Below are positions 1-10,374 of a stretch of DNA of 64,000 bases, in pieces. The stretch comes from Pseudomonadota bacterium (lineage in GTDB: Bacteria; Myxococcota_A; Polyangia; Haliangiales; Haliangiaceae). Position numbers and translations under genes: made by a program. The number at the start of each line of letters is the position of its first letter. Within the stretch, counting starts at the first letter, position 1. Location of the stretch: positions 1-64,000 of the forward strand of contig JAKSDA010000389.1 in assembly GCA_022360315.1 (NCBI GenBank). Reading direction: 5' to 3'. The notes beneath the pieces were generated by a model. That model was not told the DNA's origin. It saw only the letters and a list, made by a program, of their open reading frames with translations, and searched no databases.

Positions 1-207
1 CCCAGTAGGGTCGGTCCAGCGCGTCGAGGGCAAGGCGCGAAGAGGGAGCATAGTGGGCCTACGTGACCGATGAGCAACACAGCCATCGGCGGGCTGGTCG
101 GCCGTAATGGGTACTTACTTGCGGGTCGCGGTACTTAGCCGTCAAGGGAGCAGCGCGCGGACCGATGATGGCTAATTGTCACCCACTCATCGAAAGGCAT
201 GGGCGAA

Positions 208-1281
208 ATGCAAACAGGTATTCTCGGACTGAGTCTTTGGCTACCAGAGCGAATTCGCGACAACTCCGAGTGGCCTGAGGACTTTGCCGAGATCCTGCGG
301 CAGCGGGCCACCGACCGAACACTCACCACGGTATCGACCGGGGCTGGCAGCGGCGATCGATACAGCCGTATTGTCGCGCGCCACCTGGCAAACGAGGTCG
401 GAGATCCGTTTTTGAACGCGAAGCGGCGCCGCGTGGCCAGCGACGACTTGACCAGCTGGTCAGCCGAGTGCCGGGCGGCCCGAGCGGCTCTGCACGACGC
501 GGGTATTGCGGCCCGGGATATCGATGTGGTGATGTCGTGGGCGGTTGTCCCCGATCGCTCCCCCGCGCCACCGAGCGCGACCCGCGTGGCATACGAGATC
601 GGCGCGGTAGACGCCTCTGCAGTGGGGGTGGAGGCGGGTTGCGCATCCGCGGTCGCGCAGATGGAGTTTGCCGCGGCCCTGATCGAATCGGGCCGAGCTC
701 GCCTTGTTCTGCTCACTCAATCTCATCTGATTCTGCGCACCGTGTCGATGCGAGATGCGGTGTCTCCCATTTTGGGCGACGCAGCGACCGCCATGGTGCT
801 CGGGCCGAGTGAAGAGCACCGCATCATGGCCACCCACGTGGTGAGCCACGGTGAGTACTACGATGCGGTGACCTGGGTACGCCGGGGCGAGGACAGTCCC
901 TGGTACAGGGCGGGCAGCGGGTTTCACCTCAGCAGTGCAGACCGTGCGAGCGCGCGTGTTCTCATCCAGAACTCGGTCGGCCTCGGGGTGCAGACAGTTC
1001 GAGAGGTGCTCGACAAGACAACCTGTCAGGCCGATGATATCGATGTCCTGGCCTGTACCCAGCCGAGGCGCTGGATGCCGGAAGCGGTCGCCGAGGGATT
1101 GGGTCTATCACCCCACACAGCTCCGCAGACATTCGACGAGATCGGCCATGTCGGCGGCTGCAGCGCGGTGGCCAATCTGGTCGAAGCGCGGCAGCGGGGG
1201 CTGCTCGCGCCGGGCAGTTTGATTGCCATGTACACCCAGGGTGTGGGGTTTACCCGGGCGTCTGCGCTGATTCGCTGGTAA
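208..1281 (+). CDS. KAS III-like (FabH/thiolase-fold) 3-oxoacyl-ACP synthase homologue
   Basis: A 357-residue protein of the beta-ketoacyl-ACP synthase III superfamily, whose members condense or transfer acyl groups from CoA or ACP. The nucleophile context VEAGCASAV is present around residue 150. The other two triad positions differ from FabH: where FabH has the His of PHQAN this protein reads CTQPRRW, and where FabH has the Asn of GNTSA it reads GHVGGCS. Canonical decarboxylative condensation is therefore doubtful, and acyl transfer or another thiolase-fold reaction is possible. An ATG at 199 is in frame, but GAAAGG at 192-197 sits too close to it and is about 10 nt from the ATG at 208, so 208 is preferred. 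It converges on ribD with 8 nt between stops. Bases 1-198 show no gene. Confidence 0.8.
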   Translation: MQTGILGLSLWLPERIRDNSEWPEDFAEILRQRATDRTLTTVSTGAGSGDRYSRIVARHLANEVGDPFLNAKRRRVASDDLTSWSAECRAARAALHDAGIAARDIDVVMSWAVVPDRSPAPPSATRVAYEIGAVDASAVGVEAGCASAVAQMEFAAALIESGRARLVLLTQSHLILRTVSMRDAVSPILGDAATAMVLGPSEEHRIMATHVVSHGEYYDAVTWVRRGEDSPWYRAGSGFHLSSADRASARVLIQNSVGLGVQTVREVLDKTTCQADDIDVLACTQPRRWMPEAVAEGLGLSPHTAPQTFDEIGHVGGCSAVANLVEARQRGLLAPGSLIAMYTQGVGFTRASALIRW

Positions 1282-1289
1282 CTGCCAGC

Positions 1290-2435
1290 TCAGCGCCCGA
1301 TGCGTCGGGTTTTTGCGACCACCAAAAGGTCGTTGCCCAGCTGGCGCGGCGGGTCGAAACGAAACCGTCTGGCCTCGGCCAATGCATCGATTCCCCGCCC
1401 TCTGACCCACGACAGGCTGGCTCCGCCAACGGCAAACGGCGCCATATAAAGCGCGATCTCGTCGGCCAGATCGGCATCGAGCAGGGCACTGTGAAGCGTG
1501 GCACCGCCCTCGACCATGACCGAGATGATCTCGTCGTTGCCCAGTCGGCCGAGCAGCCCGGTCAGATTCACCTCTGGCCCTCCGCCTGCCCGCCACACCT
1601 CGGCCCCGGCGTCTTCCAGTCGGCGTTGCCGCGCAGCGGCCGCGCGTTGGGTGGTCGCAATGATGACCCGGGCCCGGCTGGTCGAGTTTTGCGGCAGCAC
1701 GAGTGCTCGAGGCGGCGTGCGCAGTCGGCTGTCGACCACGATGCGCACGGGATCGCGTCCGCCCCGGACGCCGCGCACGGTCAGCCTGGGATCGTCGGCC
1801 AGGACGGTTCCAATACCGACCATGATGGCCTGATGGCAGTGGCGCAGGCGGTGCGCGTCGCGGCGTGCGGCAGGCCCGGTGATCCACTGTGATTGACCGG
1901 TCTGGGTGGCGATCTTGCCGTCCAGCGTGATCCCGGCCTTGAGTACCACCAGCGGCCGTCCCAGCTTGGCCCAGGTCACGAACGCCCGATTGAGGTCGGC
2001 GCATTGGTCCCGCAGCACATTGCGCGAAACCTCGACGCCGTGTCGGGCCAGCCATCTGGCCCCGCCAGCATGGGACCGGATCGGGTCGCCCATGCCGATG
2101 ACCAGCCGGGCGATTCCAGCCTCGGCCAGAGCCGGTGCACAGGGCGACGTGCGCCGGTTTTTGCGGTGATTGCACGGCTCCAGATTGACGTAGGCCGTGC
2201 ACCCGGGCGCCTTGCCGCCCACTGCGGCCAGCGCTTCGGCTTCGGCGTGAAGCCCACCCAGCCGGCGGTGATAGCCCTCGGCCACGACGTCGCCGTCCGG
2301 GTCGGTGATCACACAGCCGACCAGTGGATTGGGTGCAGTGTGCCCCTCGCCCTGCCGGGCCAGCTCGATACAGCGGGCCATCAGCCGTTCGTCGCGGGCG
2401 CGCAGCTCGGTGGCCGTGACTCTGTCGCGCTTCAT
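1290..2435 (-). CDS. ribD: Riboflavin biosynthesis deaminase/reductase RibD
   Basis: A 381-residue bifunctional enzyme of riboflavin synthesis. The N-terminal cytidine-deaminase-like domain binds zinc through HAE (residues 63-65) and two Cys (88 and 99) in EPC...SPC; the spacing between the cysteines is two residues longer than in E. coli RibD. The C-terminal reductase domain (from about 150) carries KAGITLDGKIAT and the VEGGATLHSALL segment typical of RibD_C. The open frame extends far upstream through the deacetylase gene in another frame, but the family N-terminus fits the ATG at 2435, 13 nt after the deacetylase stop, so the gene is the last of a three-gene minus-strand cluster. No other rib gene is nearby. 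Confidence 0.93.
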   Translation of the reverse strand: MKRDRVTATELRARDERLMARCIELARQGEGHTAPNPLVGCVITDPDGDVVAEGYHRRLGGLHAEAEALAAVGGKAPGCTAYVNLEPCNHRKNRRTSPCAPALAEAGIARLVIGMGDPIRSHAGGARWLARHGVEVSRNVLRDQCADLNRAFVTWAKLGRPLVVLKAGITLDGKIATQTGQSQWITGPAARRDAHRLRHCHQAIMVGIGTVLADDPRLTVRGVRGGRDPVRIVVDSRLRTPPRALVLPQNSTSRARVIIATTQRAAAARQRRLEDAGAEVWRAGGGPEVNLTGLLGRLGNDEIISVMVEGGATLHSALLDADLADEIALYMAPFAVGGASLSWVRGRGIDALAEARRFRFDPPRQLGNDLLVVAKTRRIGR

Positions 2436-2448
2436 ACTCAGTTGCGCT

Positions 2449-3276
2449 TCACGGTCGATCGGGCCGGGAACCGGCGCGGGCGTCGAAAATGCGTTTGCGC
2501 AGCGCCAGCCAGTAGGTGCCACCTGCGTTCTTGAGGGCCTTTTTGCCGTTCCACATCGCCCATTGCTGCCAGCGCGGTCTGCGCCGGCCGGCCGCGATCG
2601 CAGCAGCCTCGTCGGCTCCAGTGGTCTGCTTGATGGTGTATCGACCCAGCACGACACAGCCGCGCACCCAATCGAAGCGGCTGACCGGCTCGGAGTTGAA
2701 CAGGACCTCGATGCCGGCTCGGTCCGCGGCCAGGACCACCTCGCGCGAGGTGTAGCCACCGGGCACCGACGCAACCGTGATCGGCTTGCCGGTGATATCG
2801 GCCAGTACCGCGGCGCTATCGCGCCATTCGCGCACCATGTCGTCGAATCGCAAACTGGACATACGCGGCGGGTGGGAACACGAATGCGTGCCCACGACAT
2901 GGCCGCGCTGGTCGAGTTCGCGTATGTCGGTCGGGGTGACGAACCCAGGGGTGTCGATGAGGTCGGTGGTGATGTGAAAGTAGCCGCGCCAGCCGTGGCG
3001 CTCGATCGCATCGGCAATGGCAAGCGCGCTCTTGCCGCCGTCGTCGAAATGGAGCAGAACGGCCGGTTGCCGCGATGGCGAGCGGCGCAACAGGGTTTCG
3101 GGCTGACTGACCCGATCGTAACCGAGCCGAGCCACGGTGCCGGTAATGGCCTGCAGGTGGTGTTCGAAGTGGTCCCGTTCGAGCTTGTAGCTGGCTGCAG
3201 AACTGCCCGGAAAGCCGCTGGCGTCGAACGCGCCGTCGGCGACCACATCGTGATACATCAGCGAGTAGGCGTGCAT
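2449..3276 (-). CDS. Polysaccharide deacetylase (NodB/CE4 family)
   Basis: A 275-residue protein with the carbohydrate esterase 4 motifs in order: HFDDGG at 76-81 (motif 1, catalytic and metal Asp), HSCSH at 131-135 (metal His pair) and VPGGY near 175 (motif 3). Family members remove N-acetyl groups from polymers such as peptidoglycan or poly-GlcNAc. No convincing signal peptide is visible, so it probably acts in the cytoplasm on a lipid-linked or nascent glycan, or is exported by other means. It lies 12 nt after the GT2 glycosyltransferase and 13 nt before ribD, which suggests joint action with the GT2 on a surface glycan; the substrate is not shown by the sequence. Confidence 0.88.
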   Translation of the reverse strand: MHAYSLMYHDVVADGAFDASGFPGSSAASYKLERDHFEHHLQAITGTVARLGYDRVSQPETLLRRSPSRQPAVLLHFDDGGKSALAIADAIERHGWRGYFHITTDLIDTPGFVTPTDIRELDQRGHVVGTHSCSHPPRMSSLRFDDMVREWRDSAAVLADITGKPITVASVPGGYTSREVVLAADRAGIEVLFNSEPVSRFDWVRGCVVLGRYTIKQTTGADEAAAIAAGRRRPRWQQWAMWNGKKALKNAGGTYWLALRKRIFDARAGSRPDRP

Positions 3277-3288
3277 GAATTCTCCCGC

Positions 3289-4461
3289 TCAGTTGGCGGC
3301 CTCCGCATCAACCGCGGTTCGCGCGCTGGTCCAGGCCAGGTCGTCGGCGAGATAACGGCGCAGTCCCTCGACCGCAGCGGCGTTGAGAACCACGAATGTA
3401 TGGCTGATACGGGCCAATTTCCCGGCTCGATCGGCTTCACGGCCGCGCAGTGCGAGCCCGTATACGGCCAGTTGTCCGGCCAGGGTGGCGACGTAGAGCG
3501 GCCAGCCCGGCGCCCCGGTGGCGACTAGGACCACATTGGAGGCAAAGAGCGTGGTGAGGGCAAATGGGCACAAAAGGCGCATGAGCTTGTGCGACGTCAG
3601 TTGAAAGAAGAGGCGGTTTTTGCGCGGGTTGAGCACGGCGGGCAGGTGGCCCAAGAGCTGGAAGTTACCGGCCAGGGTGCGGGCTTTGCGGGCGAACTCG
3701 CCCGCGGTCGACGCCTCGATGTCGTGGATTTTTGCCTCGGGTTCGAGGACCACGCGGTAGCCGCGCAGGGCGATTTGCATGGGGGTGAACACGTCGTCGA
3801 GCAAGCTGTCGTCGGGCAGGTTGCGAAACAGTCTGCGTCGGATGGCGTAGAGCGCGCCGGTGGCGCCGACCAGCGAATCGAATCGGCTCTCGGCGGCGCG
3901 GATGAGCTTTTCGTACTTCCAGTACACGCCCGGGCCCTGTTCCGAGGGCAGGTGGAGTTCGCCGCTGGCCGCGCCCACGTCGCTGTCGCCGAACAGTCGG
4001 ACCAGGGCGCGCAGGGCGCCGCGATCGACGGTCTGGCGAGTATCGCAGAACAGCACTACGTCGCCGGTGGCCCGGGCAACGCCGCGGTTGATCGCGGTCG
4101 GCTTGCCGGCCTGTGCGGCCACTCGCTCGCAGTGGACACGACCCCGATGGCGGGCTGCATACTCGGCCACGATGTCGTCGGTGCCGTCGGTCGAGCCATC
4201 GCTCACCACGATGATCTCGAGTTTGTCGGCCGGGTAGTCCAGATCGAGCAGATTGTCCAGTTTGGCACCGATGCGCGCTCGCTCGTTGTGCGCTGCCACG
4301 ACCACCGACACTGTGGGCTCGATGTCTCGCGCCTGTACAGGTTTGCGGCGCAGGCGCGATAGGGTGTACACCAGGAGAGGATATCCGGCGTAGGTGTACC
4401 CGATCACGGCGGCAGACGACCAGAAGATCACCGACGGAACCAGCCACATATCGGGAGTCAC
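3289..4461 (-). CDS. Membrane-bound family 2 glycosyltransferase
   Basis: A 390-residue GT2 enzyme of the processive, poly-GlcNAc-synthase-like type. An N-terminal membrane segment (about 8-32) precedes a GT-A domain with VSVVVAAHNE at 51-60, SDGSTDGT at 87-94, the acceptor-loop AQAGKPTAIN near 116-125 and a D-rich LLDDVFTP near 219. Two or three hydrophobic segments follow after residue 290. The usual QxxRW motif of processive synthases is not evident, so it may add single sugars. It heads a compact cluster with the deacetylase and ribD. The upstream gap to the divergent phosphatase contains the dispersed repeat element described separately. Confidence 0.87.
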   Translation of the reverse strand: MTPDMWLVPSVIFWSSAAVIGYTYAGYPLLVYTLSRLRRKPVQARDIEPTVSVVVAAHNERARIGAKLDNLLDLDYPADKLEIIVVSDGSTDGTDDIVAEYAARHRGRVHCERVAAQAGKPTAINRGVARATGDVVLFCDTRQTVDRGALRALVRLFGDSDVGAASGELHLPSEQGPGVYWKYEKLIRAAESRFDSLVGATGALYAIRRRLFRNLPDDSLLDDVFTPMQIALRGYRVVLEPEAKIHDIEASTAGEFARKARTLAGNFQLLGHLPAVLNPRKNRLFFQLTSHKLMRLLCPFALTTLFASNVVLVATGAPGWPLYVATLAGQLAVYGLALRGREADRAGKLARISHTFVVLNAAAVEGLRRYLADDLAWTSARTAVDAEAAN

Positions 4462-4471
4462 GGTAATCGAT

Positions 4472-4562
4472 CGGCCGGACGTCCCGCAAGGAATGCGGAG
4501 CGGAGTTCATTCGGAGCGGAGTTCATTCGGAGCGGAGCAGCCGGGCGGCCGGTTATTCGATC
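4472..4562. repeat. Dispersed ~76-bp element, copy A, with internal 16-bp tandem duplication
   Basis: Begins CGGCCGGACGTC and ends GGTTATTCGATC. It matches a segment inside the LVIVD gene at 50769-50844 along its whole length once one extra 16-bp unit is removed. The 16-bp unit CGGAGCGGAGTTCATT occurs at 4496-4511 and 4512-4527 with a partial third at 4528-4537. This copy lies between divergent genes. Read on the minus strand it gives DRITGRPAAPLRMNSAP, closely parallel to the peptide encoded by copy B. Confidence 0.75.
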
Positions 4563-4623
4563 AATCGGCTGAAATCCAACGCGCCCGGTGCTGATCGGAC
4601 GTTACAATCCCGGCTGGAACGCC

Positions 4624-5124
4624 ATGCGTGGTTTTTCCTGGATCCTCCAACATCGCCTCGCGGTCATGCCGCGCCCCGGCCGGGGCTGGGCGGCCAGCGG
4701 ACCGTCTGCCCTGGTCCGGGACCTGGCGTTTCTCGCCCGGCAGAGGATCGAGCTCCTGGTCTCACTGACTGTGGATCCGCTCGTTCCCGAGGTGGTGCGG
4801 GCATTTGGCATCGAGCCTTTGCACATTCCAGTCGCCGATTTTGCCGCTCCCACGTTGGACCAGCTCGGGCAGTTTCTGGATCGGGCGGTGCCGTGTGTCG
4901 ACAGCGGCCGGGCTGTGGGAGTTCACTGCACAGCGGGGAGAGGCCGCGCCGGCACCTTTGCCGCCGGGTTTCTGGTCGCCTGGCAGGGGGGCCGGTTATT
5001 CGATGGCGCGGCCGGGGCCATTGCCGAGATCCGCCGGCTTCGGCCCGGCTCGATCGAGACCGCGGTGCAAGAGCGAGCGGTGTGCGATCTGGCCGAAGCC
5101 CTCATGGCCAGGCCGGGGCGGTAA
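4624..5124 (+). CDS. DUSP23-like protein tyrosine/dual-specificity phosphatase
   Basis: A 166-residue cysteine phosphatase. The signature HCTAGRGRAGT (Cys102, Arg108) matches HCX5R, and Asp72 in VADFAAP is the likely general acid. The layout follows the small eukaryotic phosphatase DUSP23 (VHZ) along its whole length: FSWIL near the N-terminus, LVSLT in mid domain, VGVHC before the loop and AIAEIRRLRPGSIET near the C-terminus. A GTG at 4588 would add 12 residues; the ATG at 4624 places FSW at the same distance from the start as in DUSP23. It stands alone between the repeat element and the Hsp70 gene. Substrate unknown; the many kinases in this genome make phosphoproteins plausible. Confidence 0.87.
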   Translation: MRGFSWILQHRLAVMPRPGRGWAASGPSALVRDLAFLARQRIELLVSLTVDPLVPEVVRAFGIEPLHIPVADFAAPTLDQLGQFLDRAVPCVDSGRAVGVHCTAGRGRAGTFAAGFLVAWQGGRLFDGAAGAIAEIRRLRPGSIETAVQERAVCDLAEALMARPGR

Positions 5125-5176
5125 CCCGCCCTCGGTGTAGACGTCACGCCGCGATCGCGGTGTACACTCGCTATCC

Positions 5177-6727
5177 ATGGCAGAATCGTCCGGCGATGTG
5201 CTCGGTGTGATCGGTATTGACCTCGGGACGACCAACTCGGTCATCTCAGCAGTGGTCCACGGCAGCGTGCGCATTCTGGTCGACGCTGACGGCAACCAGC
5301 TCCACCCGTCGGTGGTGTCCTTCATGCCCACCGGGGAGCGCCTGGTCGGGCATCGGGCCCGGGCGCGGCGAGTGATCGATCCCGAAAACACCATTTCATC
5401 GGTCAAGCGCATCATCGGGCGGGCGTACCACTCGGTCGAGGCACAACACGCCATCGAGCAGATGCCCTACCAGATCGTCGAGGGAGACAATCAAGAGGCC
5501 ATTGTCATGTCCCGGGTGGGCAAGCTGTCGGTGGTCGATATATCGGCCACGGTGCTCATTTATCTGCGCCAGATCGCCGAGAGTCAGCTCGGCATGTCGG
5601 TGACGCATTGTGTGATTACCGTGCCGGCCAACTTCTCGGACAGCCAGCGCGAGGCGACCCGACAGGCGGCCCAGCGGGCGGGCATGACAGTGTTGCGCAT
5701 CCTCAACGAGCCCACGGCTGCATCGCTGGCCTACGGCCAGAACCGCGACATCCACCAGCGCATCGCGGTATTCGACCTGGGTGGCGGTACCTTCGACATG
5801 ACCTTACTGGCGATGCGCGGCGATCTGTACGAAGTCGTCGCTACCGGTGGGGACCCGTTTTTGGGTGGAGACGATATGGATCGCGAACTGGCCGGTCTCC
5901 TGGCCGAACAATTTCTCAAGCAGCACCAGCTCGACGTCATTGAAAAGCCGGAGGCTCGAGCGCGCCTGTTGTGGGCCGCCGAGGAGATCAAAAAGCAACT
6001 GACCCGCGAAGAGGCGGCGAGTGGGACCATTTCGGACATCACGCGCGGCGCTGGCGGCGAGTCGCTCGATCTGGAATTTCGCATCACGCGCGCCGAGTTC
6101 GACGAACTGGTATCTGTCCTGGTCGACCGGGCCATCGACACTGCGGCCGAGGTTCTCACCTCGGCGCAGGTCACGCCGGAGAACGTCGACGAGATCATCC
6201 TGGTCGGTGGTGCGACCATGGTTCCCGTGGTTCGGCGCCGGGTCGCGGTGTTTTTTGGCCGCGAGCCCCTGGCCGGCATCAACCCGATGCAGGTCGTGGC
6301 AGCCGGTGCCGCTATCCACGCTGCGTCGCTGACGGGAGCGGCCCAGGCCGGACTGCTCATGGACGTGACCCCGCACTCTCTCGGCATTGCCACGGCCGGT
6401 GGTTATGCCGAGTTCCTCATCGACAAGAACACGCCGGTGCCGGCTGAGGGGACCCGGGTATTCAGCCCGGCCCGGGACGGCCAGACCATGATCCGCATCC
6501 GCATCTGCCAGGGTGAGAATCGCGAGTTCGAGGAAAACACAGTGCTGGGCGAGCTGTGTCTGGACAACCTGAGCGCCGCACCGCGCAGCGAAGTCAAGGT
6601 CGAAGTATCGTTTCTGGTCGATGCCAATGGTATCTTGAAGGTGTCGGCCCGAGATTTGCTCACCGACCGCGATGTGCGAGCTACCCTGTCGGTCCTCGGC
6701 ATCAACCCCGCCGAAGAGGCCGCGTGA
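5177..6727 (+). CDS. Hsp70-family chaperone (short DnaK paralogue)
   Basis: A 516-residue Hsp70. The actin-like ATPase domain has GIDLGTTNS (13-21), the DLGGGTFD phosphate-binding segment, and IILVGGATMVP; a beta-sandwich substrate-binding domain follows (from about 385, MDVTPHSLGIAT). The protein stops shortly after the beta domain (VSARDLLTDRDVRATLSVLG), so the alpha-helical lid and the C-terminal tail of housekeeping DnaK (about 600-640 residues) are missing. Lidless Hsp70s usually release clients quickly and serve special partners. A J-domain gene follows 63 nt downstream on the same strand, so the two are a likely chaperone-cochaperone pair. CGATCGCGG palindromic sequence near 5150 lies just upstream. 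Confidence 0.93.
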   Translation: MAESSGDVLGVIGIDLGTTNSVISAVVHGSVRILVDADGNQLHPSVVSFMPTGERLVGHRARARRVIDPENTISSVKRIIGRAYHSVEAQHAIEQMPYQIVEGDNQEAIVMSRVGKLSVVDISATVLIYLRQIAESQLGMSVTHCVITVPANFSDSQREATRQAAQRAGMTVLRILNEPTAASLAYGQNRDIHQRIAVFDLGGGTFDMTLLAMRGDLYEVVATGGDPFLGGDDMDRELAGLLAEQFLKQHQLDVIEKPEARARLLWAAEEIKKQLTREEAASGTISDITRGAGGESLDLEFRITRAEFDELVSVLVDRAIDTAAEVLTSAQVTPENVDEIILVGGATMVPVVRRRVAVFFGREPLAGINPMQVVAAGAAIHAASLTGAAQAGLLMDVTPHSLGIATAGGYAEFLIDKNTPVPAEGTRVFSPARDGQTMIRIRICQGENREFEENTVLGELCLDNLSAAPRSEVKVEVSFLVDANGILKVSARDLLTDRDVRATLSVLGINPAEEAA

Positions 6728-6790
6728 CCATTCGAAAGTGATTGCCTGGCACATGCAGACGCCGACATTCCCGCAGAGGGCACAGCAACC

Positions 6791-8068
6791 ATGAGTCAAA
6801 CCGACGAGTTTTGGGACGGCGTCCTGACTCTGAGTCGCGAGATCGAGCAGCACTCGTACTACGATCTTCTGGGGGTTGAGAGCGACGCCACCCCCGAGAT
6901 CATCGGCCAGGCTTACTATGCCCAGGTCAGGCGGCTGCATCCCGACCGCCACACAAAGGAGACCGACCCGGAGCTCAAGGATGCATTGGTTCGGCTCTAT
7001 GCCCGGGTCGGCGAGGCCTATCGGGTACTCGCCTCTCCCGAGCAGCGCAAGGCGTACGACGAGGCCTTGACCCAGGGACAGAATCGGCTTCTGCGCGAAA
7101 AGCAGGCCGCTGCGCCGCGCCCCAAGGCGCCGGACCCCAACACACCCCAGGGCCGTGCCCTGTACGAGCGCGGCCAGGAACTCCTGGCCAAGGGCGACAA
7201 GCGCGGAGCCCGCGCGCAGTGGGATCTGGCCATTCAGTTCGAGCCCAAGTCCGAGGTCATCCGCCGTGCTCTCGATGCGCTCGACGGCAAATCAGCCCCG
7301 CCCCCGGCGGATCCGGATGAGGGCGAGCAAGACATCGACGCGCCGGTTGCCGACGCGGACCAGGCTGCCGAGGCCATTCCCGATGTCGATCCCGCTCACT
7401 CCGAGGTATCGGTCCCGGGCTATCCGTTTCCCGAGCCCAGTGAAGCGCCTGCACCGGTGCCGCTCCGTTGCAAGACATGGGAGCAAGTCGACTCGCTCTA
7501 CCACCGAAAAATTTGCCGGGATGGGCTATCGATTCGAAGTGCCTATGCTCCTCCAGTGGGCACCGAGATTCCCCTTGCTGTGTATTTGCCCGATGGCCGC
7601 ACCATTGCGATGCAGGCTGAAGTGAACCGGGTCGGTCCTGGTCGCAAGCCGGGCAAGTCGAGCATACTGCTCAGCTTTGCCAATCTTCCCCAGGAGATCC
7701 ACACGACCTTCGAGTCGGTAATCGCCGAAACCCAGTCGTCGCCGCCACCAGTGCCCGACACCAGTGCGGTTGGCGACGACGACGAGACCCTGCATTCGTG
7801 GTCTCCGACCCGCAGGGAGGGAGTGCCATCGGCCCGGGTCGACGATGCCGCGCTGGGCCGTCAGGCCTTGGCGCGCGCCCACTATGCGGTGGCCTGCGAG
7901 CATTTGGCTCGAGCGCTCGAGCACGATCCCGACAGCGACTCTGTGCGGGCCATGTACTACGTCGCGCTGGGCTACCAGACTCAGGCCACCGGCAATGCCC
8001 GCGAGGCACAGATTCACTACCAGACTGCGTTGAAGCTCGACGTGAGTGCCATCGAGTGGCTGAAGTAG
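6791..8068 (+). CDS. J-domain / PilZ-like / TPR protein
   Basis: A 425-residue three-part protein. The J domain (about 20-95) has the HPD tripeptide at 50-52, needed to stimulate Hsp70 ATPase, and fits the short Hsp70 just upstream. After an acidic, Pro-rich linker comes a segment (about 225-310) resembling the PilZ-like domain common in Myxococcota paralogues (KICRDGLSIRS, then a beta-rich stretch with VNRVGPG). The canonical RxxxR c-di-GMP motif is not clear, so ligand binding is uncertain. The C-terminal 70 residues form TPR-type helices (ALGRQALARAHYAVACEHL and the pair after it). No signal peptide, so cytoplasmic. Likely links chaperone activity to a surface or motility complex; this role is inferred. 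Confidence 0.85.
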   Translation: MSQTDEFWDGVLTLSREIEQHSYYDLLGVESDATPEIIGQAYYAQVRRLHPDRHTKETDPELKDALVRLYARVGEAYRVLASPEQRKAYDEALTQGQNRLLREKQAAAPRPKAPDPNTPQGRALYERGQELLAKGDKRGARAQWDLAIQFEPKSEVIRRALDALDGKSAPPPADPDEGEQDIDAPVADADQAAEAIPDVDPAHSEVSVPGYPFPEPSEAPAPVPLRCKTWEQVDSLYHRKICRDGLSIRSAYAPPVGTEIPLAVYLPDGRTIAMQAEVNRVGPGRKPGKSSILLSFANLPQEIHTTFESVIAETQSSPPPVPDTSAVGDDDETLHSWSPTRREGVPSARVDDAALGRQALARAHYAVACEHLARALEHDPDSDSVRAMYYVALGYQTQATGNAREAQIHYQTALKLDVSAIEWLK

Positions 8069-8120
8069 CGGGGGCTGCCCGAGCCCGGATGATGCACCGC
8101 GACACCCAATGGCTGCGTGT

Positions 8121-8153
8121 GGGGGGGGGGGGCGAGCCCGGATCGAATCCGGG

Positions 8154-8154
<1 letters not shown>
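8121..8154. terminator. G12 homopolymer and hairpin between convergent genes
   Basis: Twelve consecutive G at 8121-8132, then the perfect inverted repeat GCCCGGAT (8136-8143), loop CGA, ATCCGGGC (8147-8154), ending on the acs stop codon. The hairpin lies between two convergent genes and could terminate both. No T tract follows on either strand, so the termination role is an inference. The G run is prone to polymerase slippage and sequencing error. Confidence 0.45.
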
Positions 8155-10106
<1,952 letters not shown>

Positions 10107-10279
10107 GCAATTCTCCTGATTGAGCTGGCGGTACCATGAACTCGTCGCGGACGAGCGAGCCAAGCCTCGATCGAAGCTGCGCTCGATGCAAGGTACATCA
10201 CGACCGATCGAACACGTTGCGTCTGCTCGTCGGCCAGTCGTTGCATGCCATCGGACACCTAGTGCCGGCTTCGATCGGG

Positions 10280-10300
10280 CCGTTCACGAGCTGTGAACGG
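10280..10300. promoter_or_regulatory. Perfect 8-bp inverted repeat upstream of acs
   Basis: CCGTTCAC (10280-10287), loop GAGCT, GTGAACGG (10293-10300), about 170 nt upstream of the acs start and 75 nt past the ridA stop. It could be an operator for acs control or the end of the ridA transcript. There is no T run beside it on either strand, which favours an operator. Confidence 0.4.
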
Positions 10301-10374
10301 GCTGATGACCGGTCCTGGTTGGATGATGACTCGACCTATTTCCGATCGATGATGCGTTTTGGTCGGGTGTGGAG

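Noticed and set aside
1290..3248. A 652-residue fused RibD with a long N-terminal extension
   Set aside because: The extension is the wrong-frame reading of the deacetylase gene; RibD begins at 2435.
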